Below are positions 57,301 to 64,000 of a DNA stretch of 64,000 nucleotides, piece after piece. The position numbers and the translations under genes were made by a program. Below the pieces are notes generated by a model. It was not told the DNA's origin. It saw nothing but the letters and a program-made list of their open reading frames with translations, and did no database searches. The stretch is from Candidatus Eremiobacterota bacterium (lineage in GTDB: Bacteria; Vulcanimicrobiota; Vulcanimicrobiia; Vulcanimicrobiales; Vulcanimicrobiaceae). The stretch's first letter is position 1, and each line of letters opens with the position of its first letter. Location of the stretch: contig JAFAYE010000001.1 in the NCBI GenBank assembly GCA_019240525.1, positions 1,399,300-1,463,299 of the forward strand, written 5' to 3'.

Positions 57301-59611
57301 CGCCGTTGACGTACGCGGGTTCCGGTATCGGAACTTGCCGATCGGCGATACGAACGCGGTTTGGTCGAGCACGCGCAACGTCGTCTCCGGCGTGCTGTCG
57401 GTCGGAGGCAAGGAAGGAATGCTTCGCGCGCACGGGTCAATCGGCGTCGTGCCCGCCAGCGCGTGGCAAACGACCTTGATGCGCTCGCGGTTCGATTTGC
57501 AGGGCGGCGTGAACGACCTCGATCTTTCCCTCTGGCTGCCGGCACTGGGGATGCAAAGTTTGCCGATCACCGGACGTGCTTCCGGCGCGGCCGTCGTCCA
57601 TGGACGGTTTCCAAACCTCAACTTGCGCGCGACCGCCCGCGTCGTTGGCGGAACGCTGGGACCGCTGGCACTCGATCGCGCGCAGCTGAGCCTGCATTCG
57701 GCGGGACGCAGAATCGTCATCGACAATGCCGAAATGGCGACGTCATTGCTTGCGGCGTCGGCGAGCGGCACGCTCGGACTCGGTCCGAACGAGCCGCTCG
57801 ACGTCGCGCTCCATGCCAGCACCGACCATCTTGCGGAGTTGGTCTACGACGTAACTCGCATCAGGGTTCCGGTACGTGGTTCGTTCGAAACGACGCTCGA
57901 TCTCCGCGGCACATACCGGGCGCCGCGGATGCTGGCCGGATTCGACGCAAGTGACGTGCTAGCGTATGGAGTACCGATTGCTTCACTCTTCGGTGAGGTG
58001 CGCGTTGAGCGCCGCGCACTCGTCCTCTCGAATGCCGGCGCAGCGTTTGCCCGCGGGGAGGCAACGTTGGCCGGATCGTTGCCGCTTCAACTTGCACCGT
58101 TGCGGTTGGCGCCGCCCGATCAACCCATCAGCTTCGATCTCGACGTCGTTGGATTGGATCCGGCGATTTTCGATTCGACGTTCGGACGCAACACCAAGCT
58201 CGGCGGCCTGATCGACGGCCATCTCGGGCTTTCCGGTACCCGGCGCGATCCGGCGATCGTCGGCCGCGTTTCGCTCGTGCGCGGTTCGTACGTGAGCGAT
58301 CTCGAGCGTACTCCCATCGCGGCAATCGTCGCCGCGATCGCATTCAACCATACTTCGGCCACCATCGAGCATGCTTTTGCGCAGGTGGGACGTGGGACGA
58401 TCTCGGCGTCGGGAAGCGTCGGATTCGCCGGCGGGTTTTCAGCGAACGACGGAACGATGGAACTCAAAGCCGCGGCTCGCGGCGCGCAACTCGACTTGCC
58501 GGCGTACGGCAGTGGTACGCTCGACGCAACTGTCGCCGTTGCGAAACGTGCGGGCGCGAAGGCACTCGTCTCGGGAAATGCAACGGTCAGTAATGCAACG
58601 CTCTCCTTCGCGTCGTTTGTCAAAGCCGCCGCGCCATCGAAGCCATCGGGTCCGCCCCTACCGCTCGCCTTCGATCTGCAAGCGACGGCCGGAAAGAACG
58701 TGCGAGTTCGCGGGAACGGCTACGGGGCTGGGCTCGACATCGGGGTCGCCGGTTCCGTGAAGCTTGGCGGCACTTTGGCCGCGCCGACCCTCGCCGGGGC
58801 CTTTGAGTCAACCGGCGGGACGCTAACCTATTTCGATCGCGCCTTTCGCGTTGCCCAGGGGGGCGTTCGTTTCAATCCTGCCGACGGTGTGCTGCCGACA
58901 CTCCATGCCGTCGCCTCGACGACCGTCGTCAACCCCGACCCCGATCGCGCGCGCAATCCCTACGGCAGCGCCGCCGTCACGATTCGCGTCGACGGTCCAA
59001 TCGAAGGCTTGCGGATCGATCTCAGCTCGACGCCGCCCGGGTATACGCGCGAGCAGATTCTGGGGTTGATCGCGCCCTTCGGCGGCTTCGTCGCGGGCAT
59101 CGGCTTCAGCCGCCAGTCAATGTACGCGCAGCAACAGCCCAGCGGCATAACGCCGCTGGGGGCCGTCGCACCGATTCCGACGACGGTTGTCAATCAGCGA
59201 AGCTCGATCACCGTGGGGCAGGAGGCCTTCAATTTATTGAACGCCCAATTTACGGCCGGCTTGTTATCACCGCTGGAAACGAGCCTCGGCCAAGGACTCG
59301 GTCTCTCGAGCATCAACCTCACGCTCGGATACTACGGAAACGTCGGATTCACCGCAACGCGGTTACTCGGCAATGCGGTCAGCGTCGTCTACGGGGTCAC
59401 CTTCGGAATCCCAGAGACGCAGTCGTTCGGAGTGATGATCGAGCCCAATCCCGAAACGACCGCCGCGCTGAACTTTTTCGTGCAGAGCGGCCCGACCAAG
59501 CTCTTCGAGTTGCCCAACGCGCCTGTCGGTTACGGCGCAGGTTATCTCGCAACCGAGCCGCTGACGGGAAACAGCGGGTTTAGCCTCACCTATCAGCGCC
59601 ATTTCTGGTGA
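54377..59611 (+). CDS. tamB: TamB-like translocation and assembly module protein
   Basis: A 1744-residue AsmA/TamB-superfamily protein. One N-terminal membrane helix (about 5-22) is followed by a very long series of beta-strand repeats, as in the lipid-conducting grooves bridging inner and outer membranes. The C-terminal DUF490/TamB domain has FESTGGTLTYFDRAFRV, IRVDGPIEGLRIDLSS, TPPGYTREQILGLIAPFGG and ends in a strand closing with RHFW. The GTG at 54377 is weakly placed: an AGGAGGT at 54352-54358 lies 18 bases upstream. It directly precedes bamA, as tamB often neighbours an Omp85 gene. It probably transports phospholipid or assists Omp85 work. Confidence 0.9.
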   Translation: MRKRLAVGLSAAMLLLALAVAARHELMRFAIEQGAWLAGGYEVRIADFHVGWRGASFQGVRVERKSSPLFDLRQIVLRYSVRDLLPGSGRRFGLQSIAIDGAKLTLIRFRDGSFNVELPRIAAPAQPQQINPVPFRFAARVRDLQIELREPGAYDASARDLNLRGITIDAGVDTSAVTQYRVRGAFAQGRLEPFTVDGRIDAIAGYADNHAHAASFPVRALANYFADTPEVRVLGGDGRNFDARVYALGVVPNVWPNYHVSLTLDVSAGRLALRALAAPVDHLRARLEVADDAFFVLDARGSLGTLPLTIDGGGFDLTGSLTGHPQLRLGVRGAGDLSALREAFAFARTQPISGRGRLGVLVGGRIDDPVIVARVTAPHAWYRALPFESLAAGVVYHSNVVALAPLRVTYGGIALRVDGTMTIGKVLGSRFAIHVEGPANHLPYLDEMLGREPIVIDASATGRDLRFHVIGSAASERGVSRVAALVQINPEGTATVAPFWLHTERGSFDGGYALDRPNATSAFWMIASGLQMRPTGYHTFPGISLPEMPPVNARTVGMSVAGGGAGKNVVLAGVVNAAHATIAGVGFDRVQAAFGGTLSSSAVNLLSASGPWGVFVGHGGFSSQQFVAYGSYRGSLEGLHPFLGDTIGGHGAIAGTVGIGIEPQRIVVQGSNLALRGATLHGIPIGQTSLTLAIAGNRLQLYSARARAAGGELVAAGTLALSPAAARNGPNSVALVARQLRAAQLAGIGLPLTAGTLSAVGTLGAGAQIPTFDGGVAIDNGRMAQFPMHGNGNVHVEGNAVVLRRVIGALGGTYANVEGSIGQLTAHSPVLALDAYVPAAQIAPALHSFGLPNYMTDGSFNARLHIGGRSVAPDVSGLVGVPAGEINGLPFIDGAAQLAADPHGVVIRNGSVLVGTTATSFAAVARPGDKVIDLSAPHADLSDFNNFFDTGDTLDGNGSVKLAAASRYSRITSNGAVDVRGFRYRNLPIGDTNAVWSSTRNVVSGVLSVGGKEGMLRAHGSIGVVPASAWQTTLMRSRFDLQGGVNDLDLSLWLPALGMQSLPITGRASGAAVVHGRFPNLNLRATARVVGGTLGPLALDRAQLSLHSAGRRIVIDNAEMATSLLAASASGTLGLGPNEPLDVALHASTDHLAELVYDVTRIRVPVRGSFETTLDLRGTYRAPRMLAGFDASDVLAYGVPIASLFGEVRVERRALVLSNAGAAFARGEATLAGSLPLQLAPLRLAPPDQPISFDLDVVGLDPAIFDSTFGRNTKLGGLIDGHLGLSGTRRDPAIVGRVSLVRGSYVSDLERTPIAAIVAAIAFNHTSATIEHAFAQVGRGTISASGSVGFAGGFSANDGTMELKAAARGAQLDLPAYGSGTLDATVAVAKRAGAKALVSGNATVSNATLSFASFVKAAAPSKPSGPPLPLAFDLQATAGKNVRVRGNGYGAGLDIGVAGSVKLGGTLAAPTLAGAFESTGGTLTYFDRAFRVAQGGVRFNPADGVLPTLHAVASTTVVNPDPDRARNPYGSAAVTIRVDGPIEGLRIDLSSTPPGYTREQILGLIAPFGGFVAGIGFSRQSMYAQQQPSGITPLGAVAPIPTTVVNQRSSITVGQEAFNLLNAQFTAGLLSPLETSLGQGLGLSSINLTLGYYGNVGFTATRLLGNAVSVVYGVTFGIPETQSFGVMIEPNPETTAALNFFVQSGPTKLFELPNAPVGYGAGYLATEPLTGNSGFSLTYQRHFW

Positions 59612-59694
59612 TGGCGGCGCTCATTAAACGCGCGTTCAGGCTTTGCCGACGCGCAAGGACACGGGGGAAGGGGGGCGGAACAGGGCGAGCCGAC

Positions 59695-61956
59695 ATGACC
59701 TTTACTCCCGCGCGGAGCGTGGGGCGGTTGCAGCGGTACCTGGCGATCGTGGCACTCTTCACGATGGTGGCTCTGAGCCTCACGCCGCCGCGTGTGGCCA
59801 CCGCCGCGGCGCCGAAGATCGTCTCCGTCGACATAACCGGCAACCTGCACGTACCCACCCAGACCATTATGGCGGTGATTGCGGCGCGGCCGGGTATGGC
59901 CTACGACCCGAAGGTCGTGCAGGCGGACCTCGCGCGGATCAACGCGCTCGGCTATTTCGCGGACATCGCTCCGCCGCTGATACGCCAGCGCCCCGGCGGC
60001 ATTGCCGTCACATATCGCGTCGTCGAGAATCCCGTCTTGACGAAGATCAACTTCGCCGGCAATCAAAAGGTGCCCAGCGATACACTCTCGGCGTTGATGG
60101 ATCTTTCGGTCGGGCAAGTTTTCAACACGAACACATTCCGCCAGGACGTGCTCAAGATCAATAACTACTACGAGCGCATCGGGTACGGCGGCCAGGTCCC
60201 CACCCACGTCAAAGATATCAACCTGGATCCGCAGAGCGGCGTTCTGACCTTGACCATCCAAGAAGGATTGGTGGTTCGGCAGGTCATCATTGGCGGCGAT
60301 CCGCTGCTGCCGCCGCAGGTTCTGTTGCCGCATCTGACGTTGCAGCCCGGCAGCGTCTACTCCGATGCTGTCCGCGACGCCGACTATAAGGCGCTTCAAA
60401 AATTCTACGAAAATCGGCTGCACCTCGAGGTCGGGAATTTCGAAGGTGGCATCGTGCCTTCGTCGATTAACCTGCAAGCCGGCACCGCCGACGTCAAGTA
60501 CGACGTCTTCGTCGCGCGCATTGCGGTCGTGGAGATCACCGGAAACTCGCGAACGAAAGACCAAGTCATTCGCCGCGAGCTGCGAGAGCGGCCAGGCATG
60601 GTGCTCAATACCGATGCGATCAAACGCGATTACGAGCGGCTCAACGCGCTCAATTTCTTTTCCAAAGTGGAGCCGGACATCAAGCCCGGCCCGGATCCGA
60701 AAAAGCCGCAGGACGTCACCCTCCTTTGGCATGTGACGGAACAGCGGACCGCGACCGCCTCGGTCGGCTTCGGTTACTCCGGCGGTCTGACGGGACTTGG
60801 CCTGTACGCGACGCTTGGATTTTCCGACAACAATCTGCACGGAACCGGAAATTCCGCCGGCCTGCAGTTCGAGGAAGGCTCACGTGCCGGCATCGCGCAG
60901 CTCACGCTCTCGGTACCGTATCTCAACAACACGCCGCAGGGCCAAAAATACAGCGTCGGCGGTCAAATTTTCTCCAACCATACGACCTACTACTATCCCG
61001 TCTACCAGGTCGGCGGTTCCGGAACGTCCGTCAGGAGCAATCAGGTGGTTCCTATTCCGGTAACCTTGTACTCGAGCACGAATTCGAGTTTGGTTTCCGG
61101 CGCCGATGCGACCAGCGTTTCGAGTGCGAACGGCGCATCGGCAAACATCGGCCGTCGCTTGAGCGATTACACGATTCTATCGTTCAATGTCAGCGGGCAG
61201 AAGATACGGTACGATACGACCGTTCCGTCGCCATACTATTTCCAGGGGAATCAGCCGAACATTTTCGTCGGGCCCACGCCCAGTCCGATCAACTCTTCAC
61301 AGAGTAACTTTGGCGGCTCATTTGGGATCTCGGCGTCCTCGATCGCGAACGTCAATACGGGCCTTCCGTACAACCTGGCGCAGACTGGGCTGAGTTTGCA
61401 AACGATCACCTTGGACGATCCGTTTAACCCGCGCAACGGCCTCAAGGCCCTGCTCAGCACGAACGTCTCGGCCCCGGCGATTGGCTCGAACTTCTCGTTC
61501 ACGGAGACGACCCTCGACGTGGCGAAGTTTTTCCCGGTGCTCAGGGATGCGACCCTGGGATTTCACGGGGCGGCGTACAACTCCACCGGGGTCATTCCAC
61601 CAAGCTCGCTCTTTACGTTTTCCGACCAACAGATGCGCGGCTACAATCAAGTTTTCTATGCGACGAATGCTTATCTCGGGCAGGTCGAACTGCGCCAACC
61701 CGTCGCGCTCGATCGGCGTTTAACGCTCGCCGTTTTTGTCGACGAACTCGACTATCACATCCGCGGTGCCTATCCGTTGCTCGACCCGTATACGAACCGC
61801 ATTACGGGCTATCCGTCCGATTGGGCGCTCTATGGCGACGCCGGTGTCGGCATCAGATTCGACGTTCCCCAATTGGGCCTGCGCACGATTCGCATCGATT
61901 TCGCTAAAGGAGTGAACGGTACGCACACGAGCTTTGGTATCGGCCAGAGCTTTTAG
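59695..61956 (+). CDS. bamA: Outer membrane protein assembly factor BamA (Omp85)
   Basis: A 753-residue Omp85 protein. A signal peptide (LAIVALFTMVALSLTPP, cleavage near ATAAAP) precedes four POTRA domains: KIVSVDITGNLHVPTQTI, LTKINFAGNQKVPSDTL, VVRQVIIGGDPLLPPQV and RIAVVEITGNSRTKDQVI. The barrel begins about residue 365 (TASVGFGYSGGLTGLG) and contains the L6 motif as QQMRGYNQVF and a terminal phenylalanine (GIGQSF). Proteobacterial BamA has five POTRAs; four is an alternative form. An ATG at 59611, overlapping the tamB stop as TGATG, would add 28 basic residues; 59695 gives a more normal signal peptide. It folds outer-membrane proteins. Confidence 0.95.
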   Translation: MTFTPARSVGRLQRYLAIVALFTMVALSLTPPRVATAAAPKIVSVDITGNLHVPTQTIMAVIAARPGMAYDPKVVQADLARINALGYFADIAPPLIRQRPGGIAVTYRVVENPVLTKINFAGNQKVPSDTLSALMDLSVGQVFNTNTFRQDVLKINNYYERIGYGGQVPTHVKDINLDPQSGVLTLTIQEGLVVRQVIIGGDPLLPPQVLLPHLTLQPGSVYSDAVRDADYKALQKFYENRLHLEVGNFEGGIVPSSINLQAGTADVKYDVFVARIAVVEITGNSRTKDQVIRRELRERPGMVLNTDAIKRDYERLNALNFFSKVEPDIKPGPDPKKPQDVTLLWHVTEQRTATASVGFGYSGGLTGLGLYATLGFSDNNLHGTGNSAGLQFEEGSRAGIAQLTLSVPYLNNTPQGQKYSVGGQIFSNHTTYYYPVYQVGGSGTSVRSNQVVPIPVTLYSSTNSSLVSGADATSVSSANGASANIGRRLSDYTILSFNVSGQKIRYDTTVPSPYYFQGNQPNIFVGPTPSPINSSQSNFGGSFGISASSIANVNTGLPYNLAQTGLSLQTITLDDPFNPRNGLKALLSTNVSAPAIGSNFSFTETTLDVAKFFPVLRDATLGFHGAAYNSTGVIPPSSLFTFSDQQMRGYNQVFYATNAYLGQVELRQPVALDRRLTLAVFVDELDYHIRGAYPLLDPYTNRITGYPSDWALYGDAGVGIRFDVPQLGLRTIRIDFAKGVNGTHTSFGIGQSF

Positions 61957-61992
61957 TTGGACGTTTCCCGTCCTGGAGACCAATAGAACGAC

Positions 61993-62796
61993 ATGAACAT
62001 TCGCTCAGCGATATTTTTCGCCGGCGCCGTTTCGCTCGCGATGTGGGCGGGACGCGGCGCAATTGCGGCGGATCTCACCGACGTCGGTTACATCGATCAG
62101 GCGGATCTGGCCAGCTTGCCAATCTTCGTAGGCGCGAACCGGCAGCTGGCGACCTTTAAGGCGCAACTCGACTCGCAGTATAACGCGCAAGTTCGGCGCG
62201 TGCGCACCGATGCCGAGCGACAACAGGTTGCGATGCAGTTTCAACAACAGCTCAGCGACAAACAGCGCGAAGTGGTCGGCCCGCTCTTTCAGCGAGCGCA
62301 GCTGGCGATCGCCGCGGTGGGCGCTTCGCGCAATTTGACGATCGTCGTCGACAAGCGCGTCGTGATTTACGGCGGTCAGGATATTACCAAAGACGTCGAA
62401 GCCGTTTTCGCGAGTCCGCAAGCGATTCAGCCTCCCGCCGCGACGCCGCCGCCGTCGGAAATCGGCTACGTCGATCAGACCGCGCTCGATGCCGTGCCGA
62501 AGGTGCAAACCGCAAACAGTGCAATGCAGCAGTTCGAAACGACGCAGCGCCAGGTTTACTCGGCTCGGATCGCGCAAGCGCGCAGCCCGTCCGACCGACA
62601 GCAGCTGATGCAAGAATACAACAAGACGGTTGCCGACAAACAGGATCAGCTACTCAAGCCGCTCGTTGATCAAACGCGCGCCGCGACGTCGGATGTCGCC
62701 CGCAAGAAAAGCCTCTTGCTGGTGCTCGACAAAGCCGACGTAATTTACGGAGGGACGGACATCACCGCCGATGTCCAAAATGAGCTTACGAAGTAG
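61993..62796 (+). CDS. Tandem-duplicated OmpH/Skp-family periplasmic protein
   Basis: A 267-residue exported protein with a signal peptide (cleavage probably after GRGAIAA). The mature part contains two similar OmpH-like units, about 31-135 and 156-262. Each opens VGYIDQADLASLP or IGYVDQTALDAVP, continues with a glutamine-rich coiled coil (QLSDKQREVVGPL, VADKQDQLLKPL) and closes LTIVVDKRVVIYGGQDIT or LLLVLDKADVIYGGTDIT. Skp normally has one such unit and works as a trimer; a duplicated chain would change the assembly. It follows bamA by 36 bases and probably chaperones outer-membrane proteins in transit. Confidence 0.88.
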   Translation: MNIRSAIFFAGAVSLAMWAGRGAIAADLTDVGYIDQADLASLPIFVGANRQLATFKAQLDSQYNAQVRRVRTDAERQQVAMQFQQQLSDKQREVVGPLFQRAQLAIAAVGASRNLTIVVDKRVVIYGGQDITKDVEAVFASPQAIQPPAATPPPSEIGYVDQTALDAVPKVQTANSAMQQFETTQRQVYSARIAQARSPSDRQQLMQEYNKTVADKQDQLLKPLVDQTRAATSDVARKKSLLLVLDKADVIYGGTDITADVQNELTK

Positions 62797-64000
62797 CCTT
62801 CTGAGCGTCGCGATCCTCCTGGCCGCTGCCGGCTGCGCGCCGAACGTTCACTCCTCGGCGATTCGCGGAACGGGCTACGTTCGGGTCGACGAAGTCGTCA
62901 AACACCACCCGCTCTACGCGCAGCTTTCCCAGCTCGACGATGCTATTGCGGCAATCAATTTGCGATCGGCAGGTCCGCAGGTCCCACTCGGGGCGGCCCA
63001 GCTTGCGAGTCGCACCGGCGAACTCAACCGGGAACTTCAGGCGGCGCAGACTCGCGCCAACGCCATTCTCGCGCAGAAGCAGCGTGATTACGCGCAACGC
63101 GAGACGCAAGCCGTGCAGGCAGCGCTGGCGGCGGCCGGAATTCGCGGGTCGGGCGCGACGGCCGCGCAGCAAATGAGCGGCGCTTCGGCCCAGCAGGCCG
63201 CCCAGGCCGCGCAGGCGGCCAATGCCGATTACATGGCCTATCAGCAGAACGTCATCGCGCAGAATAACTCGGCAAGCTCCTCAATCGAGCGACAATTGCA
63301 AGCACAGGCCGCGCAGAAATATCGAGCGAAGGCCGAACAGCTGCAGCAGAACGAAACGGATCTCTCGCTGCGCTTGACGCAACAAGACGCGGCGTCGCGT
63401 TTGGCCATCAAGATGCGGCTCTCGAACTTGGCACTCGACCCGACGGCTCGCAAGGACGCGCAAAACCAACTCGCAGCAATCGATTCGAAGGAGAGCTCGC
63501 AAGTGGCGGCTGCGCGGAACGCCGACGCGGCCACCTTGCGCGCCTACCGAGCGGAGTTGGATCGCCAGACCGGCGACGCGATTCGGTCGCAAGTGGGCGC
63601 GATCGCGGCTCAGACGCAAGGTAAGCTCGCAGAACGCCGCAACGAGGTCGGATCGCAATTGCGCAGCCTCGGACCGCCGTCGATGCCTGCGAACGTGCCG
63701 CCCGACGTGCAGGCGCGAATCGCCCAAATACACCGCCAGTACATCGGTCAGTTTCAAGCCGATGCCGCGAAGACCGTTTCCGACTATAACGCAACCAAAA
63801 GCGATCTCGATCGGCAATTCGCGGCGTTGCACGGTGCCGACGTGGGTGCGACCGGCGCAGCCGCGAAAGAGCTGGACGCGCTCCAGAAGCGGCGAAACGA
63901 TCTCTACGGAGAAATTACCGAGCAGGTAAAGCGGGACGCGACCCGCATCGCCAAAGAACAAGGCTTTAGCATCGTCTTCGTGGACGTCTGGTCTGCGGCC
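62780..64000 (+). CDS. OmpH/Skp-like coiled-coil lipoprotein, C-terminus cut by window end
   Basis: At least 407 residues, open at the window edge. It begins MSLRSSLLSVAILLAAAGC with a good lipobox (AAAGC), so residue 19 should be lipidated. The mature protein opens GYVRVDEVVKHHPLYAQL, as in OmpH family proteins (VDxxxVxxxHP), followed by more than 250 residues of alanine/glutamine-rich coiled coil (AAQAAQAANADYMAYQ, QAAQKYRAKAEQLQQN). Its last visible stretch, AKEQGFSIVFVDV, resembles the strand that ends an OmpH unit. Start at 62780, overlapping the previous gene by 17 bases; an ATG three codons earlier is possible. It may be a membrane-tethered holdase or periplasmic spacer. Confidence 0.82.
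   Translation, partial: MSLRSSLLSVAILLAAAGCAPNVHSSAIRGTGYVRVDEVVKHHPLYAQLSQLDDAIAAINLRSAGPQVPLGAAQLASRTGELNRELQAAQTRANAILAQKQRDYAQRETQAVQAALAAAGIRGSGATAAQQMSGASAQQAAQAAQAANADYMAYQQNVIAQNNSASSSIERQLQAQAAQKYRAKAEQLQQNETDLSLRLTQQDAASRLAIKMRLSNLALDPTARKDAQNQLAAIDSKESSQVAAARNADAATLRAYRAELDRQTGDAIRSQVGAIAAQTQGKLAERRNEVGSQLRSLGPPSMPANVPPDVQARIAQIHRQYIGQFQADAAKTVSDYNATKSDLDRQFAALHGADVGATGAAAKELDALQKRRNDLYGEITEQVKRDATRIAKEQGFSIVFVDVWSAA

Overview
This window is GC-rich, densely coded DNA from a diderm bacterium and carries the chromosomal origin. Evidence for an outer membrane is a TamB-like protein, BamA, two Skp/OmpH-type chaperones, ADP-heptose enzymes and an LpxB-like glycosyltransferase. The gene mix (dnaA-dnaN-recF-dciA-gyrB; rpmH-rnpA-yidD-yidC-khpB-mnmE-mnmG-rsmG-parAB; a Firmicutes-style cleavable L27 leader; a short YidC; many GTG/TTG starts) suggests a deep-branching diderm of the Terrabacteria side. 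Candidatus Eremiobacterota (WPS-2) is my best guess, as an inference from gene content only. I found no rRNA or tRNA genes, CRISPR arrays, insertion sequences or prophage genes.

Layout, left to right. 1-1333: start of glyA (minus), preceded by what looks like an internally deleted rpiB, and a divergent TIM-barrel gene. 1334-1570: non-coding, with four perfect hairpins. 1571-6897: five overlapping plus-strand genes (enolase-superfamily epimerase, DgcN-like protein, peptide-binding lipoprotein, C39-like peptidase, family 5 uracil-DNA glycosylase), the first four of which suggest D-amino-acid/murein-peptide scavenging. 18170 down to 6821 (minus): twelve overlapping genes running hisS, accB, gmhA, heptose kinase, heptose adenylyltransferase, LpxB-like, then GT2-GT9-GT2-GT9-GT2, then aspS. 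This is an envelope-glycan cluster enclosed by two tRNA synthetases. 18239-26938: a permease fused to a TIGR03943-like domain, a VOC gene with a start-proximal frameshift, purH, smc, rnc and fabF.

27049-38509 is the plus-strand origin-proximal block: ribosomal protein L34, RNase P protein, membrane insertion, tRNA modification, a parS site, CCA transferase, ParAB and two thiamine genes. trpS (plus) then converges on an aminotransferase (minus). 47302 down to 40890 (minus) runs rpmA, obgE, nadD, a DUF3465 lipoprotein, maf, mreC, mreD and PBP2. The 437-base gap between rpmA and dnaA holds a cluster of DnaA boxes and is the probable oriC. 47740-54303 is dnaA-dnaN-recF-dciA-gyrB. 54377-64000 is an outer-membrane assembly cluster: TamB-like, BamA, a tandem-duplicated OmpH/Skp protein and an OmpH-like lipoprotein cut by the window end.

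Reading frames overlap by 1-26 bases (often ATGA or GTGA) in most operons, so translational coupling is the rule. The most unusual items are the synthetase-flanked glycan cluster, the DciA protein with an added zinc-ribbon-like segment, the rpiB remnant, the hairpin-rich non-coding segment at 1334-1570, the apparently leaderless rpmA with a cleavable leader, and the duplicated Skp-like proteins.
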